This document shows positions 37,453 through 47,485 of a DNA stretch of 64,000 nucleotides, one piece after another. The notes beneath the pieces were generated by a model, which made no database searches, was not told where the DNA came from, and saw only the letters and a program-made list of their open reading frames with translations. A program made the translations under genes and the position numbers. Location: positions 248,001 through 312,000 of the forward strand of contig NZ_SMAO01000001.1 of assembly GCF_004342175.1 (NCBI RefSeq). The letters are read 5' to 3'. Position 1 is the stretch's first letter. Each line of letters starts with the position of its first letter. Source of the DNA: Thiobaca trueperi. GTDB taxonomy: Bacteria > Pseudomonadota > Gammaproteobacteria > Chromatiales > Chromatiaceae.

Positions 37453-39231
37453 TCAGGCCCGCGTCCGCAGACGCAGCGACAGTTCCTTGAGCTGCGTCTC
37501 ATCGACCGGCGAGGGCGCGTCGGTCAGCAGACAGGCGGCGGTCTGGGTCTTGGGGAAGGCCATGACATCGCGGATCGAGGTCGCGCCGGTCATCAGCATC
37601 ACCAGCCGGTCCAGACCGAAGGCGAGCCCTCCGTGTGGCGGGCAGCCGAACCGCAGCGCCTTGAGCAGGAAGCCGAAACGCTCCTCAGCCTGCTCGTCGC
37701 TGATGTTCAGGAGCTTGAACACCTGACGCTGCACCGCATCGCGATGGATACGGATGGAGCCGCCGCCGATCTCGGTGCCGTTCAGCACCATGTCATAGGC
37801 GCGCGACAGACAGGCACCCGGATTGGTTTCGAGCAGATCAAGCTGATCTTCCTTGGGCGCGGTGAAGGGATGATGCAGCGCCATCCAGCGCTGATTGGCC
37901 GGGTCTTCCTCGAACATCGGGAAATCGATGACCCACAACGGACGCCACTCGCCTTCCAGCAGACCGCGTTCCTGACCCAGCTTGACGCGCAGCGCGCCGA
38001 TGGACTCATTGACGATCTTGGCCTTGTCGGCGCCGAAGAAGATCAGATCGCCATCCACGGCCCCGGTACGGGCCATGATGCCTTCCAGCGCCGCGTCGGT
38101 CAGGTTCTTGACGATGGGCGATTGCAGACCCTCGCGGCCCTTTGCTGCCCACTCGTTGACCTTGATGTAGGCCAGCCCTCTGGCCCCATAGATGCCGACG
38201 AACTGGGTGTAACCATCGATCTCTTTGCGCGACAGCTCGCCGCCCTTGGGCAGACGCAGCGCCACCACGCGCCCGTCGGGATCCTTGGCGGGACCGGCGA
38301 AGACCTGGAAATCGACCCCTTCCATCAGATCGGCGATATCGATGAGTTCCAGCGGCACGCGCAGATCCGGGCGGTCGCAGCCGAAACGGCGCATCGACTC
38401 GGCATAGGTCAGGCGCGGGAAGGGATTGGGCAGCTCGATCCCCTGCACCTCGCGGAACAGCAGGCGGATCATCTCCTCCATGAGATTCATCAGCTCGTCC
38501 TCGGTCATGAAGGAGACCTCGATATCGAGCTGGGTGAATTCGGGCTGACGGTCGGCGCGCAGATCCTCGTCGCGGAAACAGCGGGCGATCTGATAATAGC
38601 GATCCAGACCCGACATCATCAGCAACTGCTTGAACAACTGCGGCGACTGCGGCAACGCGAAGAACTCGCCGGGATGGGTGCGGCTGGGGACCAGATAATC
38701 GCGTGCACCTTCGGGGGTGGACTTGGTGAGGATCGGCGTCTCGATGTCGAGAAAGCCGTGCTCATCGAGAAAACGGCGCATCGCCTGCGTGACCTGGCTG
38801 CGGGTGCGCAGACGCGACTGCATCTCCGGGCGGCGCAGATCGAGATAGCGATAACGCAGACGGATTTCCTCGGAGGCATCCGCCGCGTGCGAATCGAGCT
38901 GCATGGGCGGCGTCTCGGAGGCGTTCAGCACCTCCAGGTCCAGACCCAGGATCTCGATCGCGCCGGTCGGCAGATCCGGGTTGACCGTGCCTTCGGGACG
39001 CGGACGCACCCGCCCGGTGATCTTGAGCACATATTCGCTGCGCACCTGTTCGGCGCGGCTGAAGATCTCGGCGCGATCCGGATCGAAGACCACCTGCACC
39101 AGACCCTCGCGGTCACGCAGATCGATGAAGATGACCCCGCCGTGGTCGCGTCGCCGCTGCACCCAGCCGCACAGTACGACCTCCTGTCCGTCGTGGCTGC
39201 CGTTCAAGTCTCCACAGTAATGCGTGCGCAT
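37453..39231 (-). CDS. aspS: Aspartate-tRNA ligase
   Basis: A 592-residue class II synthetase. [20 protein letters not shown] begins the OB-fold anticodon-binding domain; motif 2 [20 protein letters not shown], the GAD insertion domain, and motif 3 [15 protein letters not shown] are present. The ATG at 39231 is chosen since the family starts with MRTHYC. His at HHPFT suggests neither discriminating nor non-discriminating type with certainty. Confidence 0.96.
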   Translation of the reverse strand: MRTHYCGDLNGSHDGQEVVLCGWVQRRRDHGGVIFIDLRDREGLVQVVFDPDRAEIFSRAEQVRSEYVLKITGRVRPRPEGTVNPDLPTGAIEILGLDLEVLNASETPPMQLDSHAADASEEIRLRYRYLDLRRPEMQSRLRTRSQVTQAMRRFLDEHGFLDIETPILTKSTPEGARDYLVPSRTHPGEFFALPQSPQLFKQLLMMSGLDRYYQIARCFRDEDLRADRQPEFTQLDIEVSFMTEDELMNLMEEMIRLLFREVQGIELPNPFPRLTYAESMRRFGCDRPDLRVPLELIDIADLMEGVDFQVFAGPAKDPDGRVVALRLPKGGELSRKEIDGYTQFVGIYGARGLAYIKVNEWAAKGREGLQSPIVKNLTDAALEGIMARTGAVDGDLIFFGADKAKIVNESIGALRVKLGQERGLLEGEWRPLWVIDFPMFEEDPANQRWMALHHPFTAPKEDQLDLLETNPGACLSRAYDMVLNGTEIGGGSIRIHRDAVQRQVFKLLNISDEQAEERFGFLLKALRFGCPPHGGLAFGLDRLVMLMTGATSIRDVMAFPKTQTAACLLTDAPSPVDETQLKELSLRLRTRA

Positions 39232-39431
39232 TGATCTCTTGCCCTGATTGTTTGTGATCGACGGATTCGGCATCCGTCGCTGGATCGCCCCCGTCATGAA
39301 AAAAACCGGGAAGATACTGGTCGTGCAAGCTTAACGCAAGCCGGGCAGGAATTGACTGGTACGCATCGGTTGAATCTTCAGTTACGCTGGGATCTCCGAA
39401 TCATGCTCAAGCCACGGAGGCAGAGACAACC

Positions 39432-39851
39432 ATGTGGCAAATCGAATTCTCATCCGCCGAGTTCCTGCCCGTCCTGCCCGAACACTGCCAGGGCAATCCC
39501 GGCGTCTATGGATTCGAGCTGGCGTGGTGGCTGGCAACGTCGCTCGCGGCACGGGATCTCATCACGAGCTATCCGATGGGAGAGGATTGGGGCTGGCTTA
39601 TCGAGCACATCAATCCGTCAGGAACGGAGTTCACCATCGGATGCGCCAGCATGGCCGATGAAGGCGAAGGCTATGCGCAGCAGCCAATTCAATGGTCAAT
39701 CTTCATCCGTCCCCACACCTCGTTAAAGCAGCGCCTGACCGGTGTTTCTCATGACGCCGAGGTGCAGCGAATCGCTCAGGTCATCGTCGCCGCGCTCAGG
39801 GAAAAGGGCATCGCGCCGGTCGAGCCCCCCGCTCAACGGAGGACACCATGA
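39432..39851 (+). CDS. Conserved hypothetical protein (139 aa)
   Basis: Unrecognised soluble protein of 139 residues, acidic and tryptophan-rich (ELAWWLATSLAARDLITSYP; GEDWGWLIEH). No signal peptide. It overlaps the cls start by 4 bp (ATGA at 39848-39851), so it is coupled to the cardiolipin synthase gene. AGGCAGAG lies about 10 bp before the ATG. Start and frame are well supported, function is not. Confidence 0.72.
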   Translation: MWQIEFSSAEFLPVLPEHCQGNPGVYGFELAWWLATSLAARDLITSYPMGEDWGWLIEHINPSGTEFTIGCASMADEGEGYAQQPIQWSIFIRPHTSLKQRLTGVSHDAEVQRIAQVIVAALREKGIAPVEPPAQRRTP

Positions 39852-41302
39852 CCAACAGCCCGCTGATCGCCGCACTGCTGCTGGCGCTGCACCTGTCGCT
39901 TCAGGCCGGACTGATCGCGCGGGTGCTGCTGCGTCCGCACCGCGATCCGGCCTCGCGCATCGCCTGGGTCGTCGTCATGGCGGCGCTCCCCGTGGTCGGC
40001 ATCGTCGCCTATCTGTTGCTCGGCGAGGTCAACATCGGACGGCGGCGGATCGAGCGGATGCGCGCAACGCTGGCGGGGCTGCCGGACCCGGTCGCCGCCC
40101 CTGGGATGGACCAGGCCATCGCGCTCGCCCGGCCTCCGGAGCGTATGGCGCATCTGTTCAGCGTGGGCCGCTCCATCAGCGGCTTCGCGCCCGTCGGCGG
40201 CAACCGCGCGCGACTGTTGCCGGATTCCGATGCGACCATCGCGGCGATGGTGGCGGACATCGACGCGGCGCGGGAGACGGTCCACCTACTTTTCTACATC
40301 TGGTTGCCGGACGACAACGGCTGCAAGGTCGTCGCCGCACTGAAGCGGGCCGCCGCGCGTGGTGTGCGCTGTCGCGCCATGGCCGACGATCTGGGGTCGA
40401 AACAGATGATCCGCTCGCCACACTGGCAGGCGATGCGCGTGGCCGGAGTGAGGCTGGCCCGCGCGCTGCCCATCGGCAATCCGCTGCTGCGCCCGCTCAA
40501 GGGCCGCATCGATCTGCGCAACCACCGCAAGATCGTCGTCATCGACAATCACATCACCTATTGCGGCAGCCAGAACTGCGCCGATCCGGCGTTTCGGGTC
40601 AAACCCCGATACGCGCCCTGGGTGGATGCCATGATGCGTTTCGAGGGACCGGTCGCACGGCAGAATCAGTTCCTCTTTGCCGCCGACTGGATGTCGCACA
40701 CGGGCGATGACCTGCGCGAACTGCTCCGGCGTCCTCTGGAGGTTGCGGAAACCGGATTCGCCGCGCAGGTAATCGGGACCGGCCCGACCGTGCGTTATGC
40801 AGCCATGCCAGAGTTGTTCGAGACCCTGATGTATGACGCCCGGCGTGAACTGGTCATCACCACACCTTATTACGTGCCGAACGAATCCCTTCAGGCCGCG
40901 CTGTGCGCCAGCGCCCGACGCGGCGTCGAGACCGTGATCGTTTTCCCGGCCCGCAACGACAGTTGGATCGTGGGTGCGGCGAGTCGCAGCTATTACGCCG
41001 ACCTCCTGAGTGCCGGCGTCAGGATCTACGAGTACCAGGGCGGTCTGCTGCACACCAAGTCGCTGACCCTGGACGGCGAGGTGACGCTGATCGGCTCGGC
41101 CAACATGGACCGGCGCAGCTTCGATCTGAACTACGAGAACAACATCCTGCTCCACGACCCGACCCTGACCGCCGCGCTGCGGCAGCGTCAGGACAGCTAT
41201 CTCGCCAGCTCGCTGGCGGTGACAGCCGACAGGGTTGCCGCCTGGCCCCGCCGACGCCGACTCTTGAACAACGCCATTGCCATGCTCGGCCCGATTCTTT
41301 GA
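39848..41302 (+). CDS. cls: Cardiolipin synthase (phospholipase D family)
   Basis: A 484-residue membrane enzyme that condenses two phosphatidylglycerols. Two N-terminal membrane segments (about 5-62) are followed by two PLD motifs with H-x-K-x4-D: LRNHRKIVVIDNHITYCGSQ near residue 220 and HTKSLTLDGEVTLIGSANMD near 400. Architecture and length match bacterial ClsA. It starts inside the stop of the upstream hypothetical gene. Confidence 0.93.
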   Translation: MTNSPLIAALLLALHLSLQAGLIARVLLRPHRDPASRIAWVVVMAALPVVGIVAYLLLGEVNIGRRRIERMRATLAGLPDPVAAPGMDQAIALARPPERMAHLFSVGRSISGFAPVGGNRARLLPDSDATIAAMVADIDAARETVHLLFYIWLPDDNGCKVVAALKRAAARGVRCRAMADDLGSKQMIRSPHWQAMRVAGVRLARALPIGNPLLRPLKGRIDLRNHRKIVVIDNHITYCGSQNCADPAFRVKPRYAPWVDAMMRFEGPVARQNQFLFAADWMSHTGDDLRELLRRPLEVAETGFAAQVIGTGPTVRYAAMPELFETLMYDARRELVITTPYYVPNESLQAALCASARRGVETVIVFPARNDSWIVGAASRSYYADLLSAGVRIYEYQGGLLHTKSLTLDGEVTLIGSANMDRRSFDLNYENNILLHDPTLTAALRQRQDSYLASSLAVTADRVAAWPRRRRLLNNAIAMLGPIL

Positions 41303-41433
41303 GTTGGATGGATTTTTGGTGTTTCAATCCACGACCGGCCGGTTGACCGGGCGATGCAGCGCCACTGTAATCGCTTGATTCAACAGCGTGACGCCCGGAA
41401 TGGGCGGGATCAATGCCCGCCCGAATTTCTACA

Positions 41434-41757
41434 TCAGGCAGCCGATTTGCTGTCAGCCGCCTTGGCCGGGGCCGCTGGCTTGTCGGTCCCGCTGGACGAA
41501 CCCGAGCCGCCTGCGTCCGCCGGCTTCGACTCCTTTTTCTCACCGCTGTCGTGCAGGTTCCGCTTTTTATCGCCGTCCTTTTTGAAATCGGTCTCATACC
41601 AGCCGCCGCCCTTGAGCCGGAAACCGGCGGCGGAGATCTGCTTTTTCAAAGTTGGCTGACCGCAGGCGGGGCAGTCGGTCAGCGGCGCATCGCTGATCTT
41701 CTGTATTTTCTCCAACTCGTGACCGCAGCTCTCGCAGCGATATTCATAAATCGGCAT
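41434..41757 (-). CDS. FmdB-family zinc-ribbon regulatory protein
   Basis: A 107-residue protein. MPIYEYRCESCGHELEKIQK with a later CPACG is the FmdB/CxxC-CxxC zinc ribbon; the C-terminal half is a low-complexity Lys/Ser/Ala tail. The ATG at 41757 fixes the family start. In many gammaproteobacteria fmdB heads the aspS-nudB operon; here a two-gene plus-strand insert (39432-41302) separates it from aspS. Confidence 0.88.
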   Translation of the reverse strand: MPIYEYRCESCGHELEKIQKISDAPLTDCPACGQPTLKKQISAAGFRLKGGGWYETDFKKDGDKKRNLHDSGEKKESKPADAGGSGSSSGTDKPAAPAKAADSKSAA

Positions 41758-41899
41758 GATGTGTTTCCTCATGATTGTCAGTTGAGCAACGCCAGCCTCA
41801 GCAGGCAGGCCGGTCGTCGCCATCGAATCGGGTTGCGATGCGGCGCGGGATTCGCCTTAATGCGGGGCCATGCCCTGAACCGCAAGCCATTCCGGCCAG

Positions 41900-42760
41900 A
41901 TGCCCATGACTCCAGACAACGCCCGCACCATCCTCATCACCGGCTGCTCCAGCGGTATCGGCCACCACTGCGCCCACGGACTCGCGCGGCGCGGCTGGCG
42001 CGTCATCGCCTCGGCACGCAAAACGGAGGATGTCGCCCGGCTCGGCGCCGAAGGTCTGACCGCGATCCGGCTGGATCTGGACGATCCGGTCAGCATTCGC
42101 ACGGGGGTTGCGCAGACGCTCGACCTGACCCAGGGCCGGCTCGACGCGCTTTTCAACAATGGCGCCTACGGACAGCCGGGCGCGGTCGAGGATCTCAGCC
42201 GGGACGTGCTGCGTGCCCAACTGGAGACCAACCTGCTGGGCTGGCACGATCTGACCTGTCAGGTCATCCCGGTCATGCGCGCCCAGGGTCACGGACGCAT
42301 CGTGCAGAACAGCTCCATCCTGGGCTTCATCCCACTCCCCTATCGCGGCGCCTATGTCGCCAGCAAATATGCGCTGGAAGGCTTGAGCGACACCCTGCGT
42401 CTGGAGCTGCGGGGCACGGGAATCAGCGTCTCGCTGATCGAGCCGGGGCCGATTGCGAGCCGCTTTCGCGCCAACGCCCATCGCGCCTTTCTGGACAGGA
42501 TCGACCGCGAACGGAGCGTCCATCGCGACGCCTATCAACGGGCTGAGGCGCGACTGACCAAGGAAGGCCCGGCGCAGCCGTTCACCCTGCCGCCGTCGGC
42601 GGTCCTCCTCAAGCTCATCCACGCGCTGGAGCATCCACGCCCGAAGGCGCGCTATTATGTCACCTTCCCGACCCATCTGCTCGGCACGCTCAAGCGCATC
42701 CTGCCGACCAGCGGGCTGGACTGGGTGCTGGCGCGGGTGTCGCGCGGCGGAGAGGGATAG
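41900..42760 (+). CDS. Short-chain dehydrogenase/reductase
   Basis: A protein of about 286 residues with an NAD(P)-binding Rossmann fold: GCSSGIGHHC glycine motif near residue 14, NNGAYG near 88, catalytic Ser in QNSSILG and Tyr/Lys in YVASKYALEGLS. The Arg/Lys just after the beta2 strand (SARKTED) suggests NADPH preference. Substrate unknown. Either ATG 41900 or 41906 may be used. It is convergent with the TPR gene. Confidence 0.85.
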   Translation: MPMTPDNARTILITGCSSGIGHHCAHGLARRGWRVIASARKTEDVARLGAEGLTAIRLDLDDPVSIRTGVAQTLDLTQGRLDALFNNGAYGQPGAVEDLSRDVLRAQLETNLLGWHDLTCQVIPVMRAQGHGRIVQNSSILGFIPLPYRGAYVASKYALEGLSDTLRLELRGTGISVSLIEPGPIASRFRANAHRAFLDRIDRERSVHRDAYQRAEARLTKEGPAQPFTLPPSAVLLKLIHALEHPRPKARYYVTFPTHLLGTLKRILPTSGLDWVLARVSRGGEG

Positions 42761-42800
42761 GCCGCCGCCAAGCTGCTTTCCTGATCAACATTTATTTCAA

Positions 42801-42942
42801 ATGAACAGGATCAGGATCAGTTCAAAAATAAGTGAAACAACTCGACGAAAGAACACCTTTGCCACAGTCGTTGTCGTTGTCGTAATCGACAACGACAACG
42901 ACAACGACCTTGCTAATGAATCATCCTGTTAATCCTGTCCAT
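42801..42942. repeat. GGATTAACA-family repeat, copy e
   Basis: The left arm (GAACAGGATCAGGATC) and right arm (CATCCTGTTAATCCTGTCC) are far apart because a GTCGTT palindrome sits between them. It is in the convergent gap between the SDR and TPR genes. Confidence 0.75.
42867..42908. repeat. Perfect 16-bp GTCGTT-based palindrome
   Basis: GTCGTTGTCGTTGTCG, then TAAT, then CGACAACGACAACGAC, then one extra AACGAC unit. It can form a hairpin of 16 perfect pairs with a 4-base loop; no T-run follows on either strand. Confidence 0.92.
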
Positions 42943-42983
42943 TGGCGGTCTTTCAAGCGGGTAAAAACTTTCCTGGAAAGTGC

Positions 42984-45359
42984 CTAAAGCGTCTCCAGGA
43001 TCGCGCGCGCCTCATCCATTCCGGGAAAACGGTCATCCGTCTCCAGTGCGCGCGTGAGCTGGGTCTTGGCCTCATCCTGACGTCCGAGCGCGACATAGGC
43101 CATGCCAAGGTGATAGCGCACCTCCGCAGGCGTCGGCTCGATCAGACTGGCGGCCTTTTCCAGGGTGACGAGGGCCTGTTCCGCCTCCCCATTGCGCAAC
43201 TGGACCCAGCCGAGCGTATCCAGCAAGACCCATTGATCCGAGCCCTCGAAACGCCGTGTCAGCTCACGCGCACGCGCCAGACGGGCCGGGTCGGCCCCCG
43301 GCCTGACCAGCAGCATCGCCAGATTGTTGATGACGGCATCCGCGTCCGGATTGCTTTTCAACACCTCGTCATAGAGATCAACGGCCTCGTCGCTGCCGCT
43401 TTCCTGAAGCGCCATGCCGAGCCTGAAGAGCAGAAAGGCATTGCGGTTGGTGGCCGTCACACCGGCGCGCAGGGTCTCGATGGCGGCTGGCAGATCGCCG
43501 CCGCCACCCTGCAATTCAGCAAGCTGGGCGTAGGCGATGGGTGATTTGGGATAGAGCGCGATCACCTGCCGGAACTGCGCCTGGGCATCCGCCGGACGCT
43601 GCATGGACACATAGACCTGTCCCAGCAGATTGAGCGCGGCGGCATTGACCGGCTGCTCCGCCAATAATTGCTTCAGGCGCTCTTCCGCTTTCTCGGGCTT
43701 GCCCATGACGACATAGGCCCGCGCCAGCGCCAGCATCGGCTCCATGGCATCGGGTCGCTTGGCGAGCGCGATCTCGAATTGCTGAATGCTCTCTTCCGGT
43801 TTTCCAGTCTGTTGCAGAATCAAACCCTTCAAATAATAGCCAAGCGGGTGTTCGGGACGGGTGGCAAGCAGATCCGCCGCCGTTTTCTCCATCGCCGCCC
43901 AATCCTGCTGGCTCAACTGGATGCGCGCCAGGGCGCTCTGCACGAGATCGTTGTCCGGAACACGTTCGAGAAAGTTCTGGAGCACGGTCGAGGCACCCTG
44001 GGCATCGCCGGTGTCAACCCGCAGTTGCGCCAGTTCCAGATAGGCCTGAGGTTCGGTTGGCACCGCCCTGATCGCCTTTTCCAGCGCATCCTGAGCCAGT
44101 GCGGTTTCCTTGCGCAGCACATGGGCCCGCGCCAGCAGACGCAACGCCGGCAACGAATTGGGCTCGTTCTGCAAAATGTTGCGGACATCCGCAATGGCCT
44201 GATCGGCATCATCGCGCCCGAGCGCAATGGCGGCCCGCACCATCAGGGCATCGGTTTCGCGCGGATCGTCCTTCAACACCTCGGCGACCAGCGCCGACGC
44301 CTCGTCCTGCCGGTTATTGGCAAGCAGGAGTCCGGCGAGCTTGCTGCGGGCGCGCAATCCCTGAGGACCGCGCACATCGCGGTCGATGATGGCGCGATAG
44401 ACCGCCGTGGCGTCATCGGTACGTGCGGCGGCGGCATAGAGATTCGCAAGCGCAAAGCGTAACTCGTAGGCGTCGGGCATTGCGGCGACCCAGCCATTCA
44501 GCAGGGTCGCGGTCGGCTCGACACCACGCTGCCGGGCGGTCCACTCGGCCAGCAGCAGCCGGGCCTGGAGCTGCTCAGGGTTGGCGGTCACGGCGGCCTG
44601 CAACGCCTGTTCGGCGGCGTCCAGGTCTCCCTGCTGGGTCAGGAAGCCCGCCAGACGCGCCACATGCGCCAGTTCGCCGGGCTGGGAGGCGACCAGTTTT
44701 TCGAGTTGCACGCGCGCCGCCGCCGGGTCGCCACCGTCCAGACAGACGCTGGCCAGCGCAAGCCGCAACCGCACATCCTGCGGATAGGCCGCGACGGCGG
44801 TTTCCAGCAGACGCCGGGCCGCTTCAGGATCCTTCCGGGCGACATGGATTTCGGCCCGCAAAGCAAGCGCATTGCGATGGTTCGGCTCGGATTGCAGGAC
44901 CGCTTCGGCATCGGCAGTCGCCTGCTCCAGATCGCCCTGCCGCGCACGCACCGCACCACGCAGCGCCAAGGCGTCCGCGAGTCCGGGATCGGCGGCCAGG
45001 ATGATCTCGGCATCCGCCAGCGCCGCATCGAGCTGATTGGTGTCAAACAGCAGTTGGCCACGTTTCAGGCGCGCCGGCAGATTCTGGGGATCGAGCTCCA
45101 CCGCCTTGCTATAGGCACCAAAGGCCGCACCCCAATCCTGGCGCGCAGATTCGGCCTCGGCCAGTCGGTACCAGGCCTGGCTATCCTTGGGATCGATTTG
45201 CAGCACATTCTTGAATTCGAGCCGGGCCTTATCGTAATCGCCCGCTTCCAGCAGTGTGAGACCGCGCTCGAAATAGGCCTGCTTGCGTTCATCGGCGCCA
45301 CAGCCGACGAGCAGGACGGGCAACAGAACCAGCGGGGCCACCTTGAACCATCGTTTCAT
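42984..45359 (-). CDS. Large TPR-repeat lipoprotein (PrsT-like)
   Basis: A 791-residue lipoprotein (lipobox VLLVGC, Cys20) made almost entirely of about 20 TPR units (AYFERGLTLLEAGDYDKARL; ALADAEIILAADPGLADALA). Architecture and size resemble PrsT, the TPR protein of PEP-CTERM/exosortase (XrtA) systems; a PEP-CTERM substrate lies at 62546, but no exosortase gene is in the window. It may also serve in exopolysaccharide assembly. The annotation to PrsT is by architecture only. Confidence 0.75.
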   Translation of the reverse strand: MKRWFKVAPLVLLPVLLVGCGADERKQAYFERGLTLLEAGDYDKARLEFKNVLQIDPKDSQAWYRLAEAESARQDWGAAFGAYSKAVELDPQNLPARLKRGQLLFDTNQLDAALADAEIILAADPGLADALALRGAVRARQGDLEQATADAEAVLQSEPNHRNALALRAEIHVARKDPEAARRLLETAVAAYPQDVRLRLALASVCLDGGDPAAARVQLEKLVASQPGELAHVARLAGFLTQQGDLDAAEQALQAAVTANPEQLQARLLLAEWTARQRGVEPTATLLNGWVAAMPDAYELRFALANLYAAAARTDDATAVYRAIIDRDVRGPQGLRARSKLAGLLLANNRQDEASALVAEVLKDDPRETDALMVRAAIALGRDDADQAIADVRNILQNEPNSLPALRLLARAHVLRKETALAQDALEKAIRAVPTEPQAYLELAQLRVDTGDAQGASTVLQNFLERVPDNDLVQSALARIQLSQQDWAAMEKTAADLLATRPEHPLGYYLKGLILQQTGKPEESIQQFEIALAKRPDAMEPMLALARAYVVMGKPEKAEERLKQLLAEQPVNAAALNLLGQVYVSMQRPADAQAQFRQVIALYPKSPIAYAQLAELQGGGGDLPAAIETLRAGVTATNRNAFLLFRLGMALQESGSDEAVDLYDEVLKSNPDADAVINNLAMLLVRPGADPARLARARELTRRFEGSDQWVLLDTLGWVQLRNGEAEQALVTLEKAASLIEPTPAEVRYHLGMAYVALGRQDEAKTQLTRALETDDRFPGMDEARAILETL

Positions 45360-45534
45360 CGTGTACTCCAGTCAGTCAGACTCAATGCCAATCCGCCACG
45401 CCAGCGCCCGATCAGATCCTGATCGGCATCTCAGCCGCAGCCGTTTCAATCAACGCGAAGCGGTGGATGATAGCCAAGACCGCCATGCCCTGCACACCGC
45501 AGCAGACACCATCAAGTGGGAAACGCCGTCGCCG

Positions 45535-47397
45535 TCAGCGACCGCGCGCAAAACGTCGATCCAATTCCTCGTGCGTCAGACGGATCCAGGTCGGGCGGCC
45601 ATGATTGCATTGATCGATGCGTTCGACCCGCTCCATGTCCCGCAGCAGCGCATTCATTTCATCCAGACTCAGGCGCCGATTGGCCCGCACCGCGCCATGA
45701 CAGGCCATGGTCGCCAGCACGGCATGGACCGCCTCGTCGAGTCGCGTGCTCTGACCATGCTCGGACAGATCCGCAAGCAGATCGCGGACCAGACGCGACA
45801 GATCCGCCTGCCGCAGCAGGGCCGGCGCCTCGCGCACGACCAGCGAACCGGTATCGATGCGATCGATGATCAGCCCGAGCCGCGCCAGCATCTCCGACTG
45901 CTCATCCAGCAGCCCGGCCTCGCGCGGGCTGACCGTCACGGTCAGCGGGATCAGCAGCGGCTGACTGACCACCCGTCCCTGCTCCCAGGCGGTCTTGAGT
46001 CGCTCGTAACCGATCCGCTCATGAGCGGCATGGATATCGACAATGATGAGTCCGTCCGCCGTCTGAGCCAGCAGATAGACACCATTGAGCTGCGCCAGGG
46101 CATAGCCGAGCGGCGGCATCCCGGATTCTTGAACAGCGATGGGCGCGGAAGGGGCGCCCTCGGGCACAGGTCGCTGAAAGGCCAGATCCGCCCGATAGAG
46201 ATCCGCCCGATAGCGATCAGGCGTTTCGCGAATGCCGAGCGGCAGATTGAAGGGGTGCGATGCCACTGACGCACTCGAACCCGAGTCCGATTGATGCGCG
46301 GCGCGCGGCGCGGCAGGTCCGTCCGCCGCCTGGAGCATCACCGTTCGCCCGGCGTCTGATGCGGCTCCCAGCGTTCCCAGACCCAGACAGCGCCGCAATA
46401 CCCGAAAGATGAAATCGTGGACCTGTCGGCCTTCGCGAAAACGGACCTCATGCTTGGCCGGATGAACATTGACATCGACCAGCCGCGCCGGGAGTTCCAG
46501 AAAGAGCAGATAGGCCGGATGCCGGCCATGATGCAGCACGTCGCTGAACGCCTGACGCACCGCATGCGACACCAGCTTGTCGCGGACCATGCGCCCGTTG
46601 ACATAGAAAAACTGCTGGTCGGCCTGACTGCGCGAGAAGGCCGGGCGCATCACCCAACCGTGGAGTCTGAGATCCACCGCTGTCTCCTCAAGTGGCAGCG
46701 ACTGCTCCACGAAGTCGTTGCCCAACAGCCGTTTCAGACGCGCGTCGAGACGGGCCGCATCGTCGCCGGTCGCCGCCAGATCCACCACCGTGCGACCGTT
46801 ATGGCGCAACTGGAAACCGATGTCCGGTCGCGCCAGGGCGATGCGGCGGACGACCTGCTCCAGATGATCGAACTCTGTCTTCTCGGTGCGCAGAAACTTG
46901 CGACGCGCGGGGACATTGAAGAAGAGATCACGAATCTCGACGCTGGTCCCCGGCGGATGGGCGGCGGGACGCAGGGGCTCGATCTGTCCATCGGCACCGA
47001 CCGTCACCTCCCAGGCCATCCCCTCCCCTTCGTCTGCGCCGGACAGGGCCGCCCGCGAGGTCAGGGTCAGCCGGCTCACCGAGGCGATGCTGGGCAGCGC
47101 CTCGCCGCGAAAGCCGAGCGTGGCGACCGCTTCCAGATCGGCCAGATCCACGACCTTGCTGGTCGCATGCCGCGCCAGCGCCAGCGCCAGTTGCTCGCGC
47201 GGAATGCCGCCGCCGTCGTCGCGCACCCGCAGCCGCTTCACCCCGCCCTGCTCGACGTCGATCTCGATCCGCGTACAGCCGGCGTCCAGACTGTTTTCAA
47301 TCAGTTCCTTGACGACCGAGGCCGGACGCTCGACCACCTCGCCAGCGGCGATCTGGTTGACGAGATGACTGGAAAGCAGACGGATGGGGTTGGTCAT
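45535..47397 (-). CDS. mutL: DNA mismatch repair protein MutL
   Basis: A 620-residue GHKL ATPase. LVNQIAAGEVVERPASVVKE with LIENSLDAG, DDGGGI and GFRGEALPSIASVS are the ATP-lid motifs. The C-terminal part ends with a DEMNALLRDMER segment. No DQHAxxER endonuclease motif; the corresponding stretch reads IVDIHAAHERIGYER, so like E. coli MutL it is probably non-endonucleolytic. The ATG at 47397 matches the family start; the frame is open upstream to 47472. Confidence 0.95.
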   Translation of the reverse strand: MTNPIRLLSSHLVNQIAAGEVVERPASVVKELIENSLDAGCTRIEIDVEQGGVKRLRVRDDGGGIPREQLALALARHATSKVVDLADLEAVATLGFRGEALPSIASVSRLTLTSRAALSGADEGEGMAWEVTVGADGQIEPLRPAAHPPGTSVEIRDLFFNVPARRKFLRTEKTEFDHLEQVVRRIALARPDIGFQLRHNGRTVVDLAATGDDAARLDARLKRLLGNDFVEQSLPLEETAVDLRLHGWVMRPAFSRSQADQQFFYVNGRMVRDKLVSHAVRQAFSDVLHHGRHPAYLLFLELPARLVDVNVHPAKHEVRFREGRQVHDFIFRVLRRCLGLGTLGAASDAGRTVMLQAADGPAAPRAAHQSDSGSSASVASHPFNLPLGIRETPDRYRADLYRADLAFQRPVPEGAPSAPIAVQESGMPPLGYALAQLNGVYLLAQTADGLIIVDIHAAHERIGYERLKTAWEQGRVVSQPLLIPLTVTVSPREAGLLDEQSEMLARLGLIIDRIDTGSLVVREAPALLRQADLSRLVRDLLADLSEHGQSTRLDEAVHAVLATMACHGAVRANRRLSLDEMNALLRDMERVERIDQCNHGRPTWIRLTHEELDRRFARGR

Positions 47398-47485
47398 GTC
47401 TGACGCCGAAGCAGGCTGGCGGACGGCGATGTCGTCGCCTGCCATGTGGCTCTGCTCCGCTCCGCTTTGCACAGCCAGACGTGTT

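Noticed and set aside
37246-39234. A 662-codon open frame antisense to aspS
   Set aside because: Same codon-bias artefact; the minus strand encodes a complete AspRS with all class II motifs.
41321-41336. GTGTTTCAATCCACGA, similar to the start of a type I CRISPR repeat
   Set aside because: It occurs once only, with no second copy or spacer pattern in the region and no cas gene in the window.
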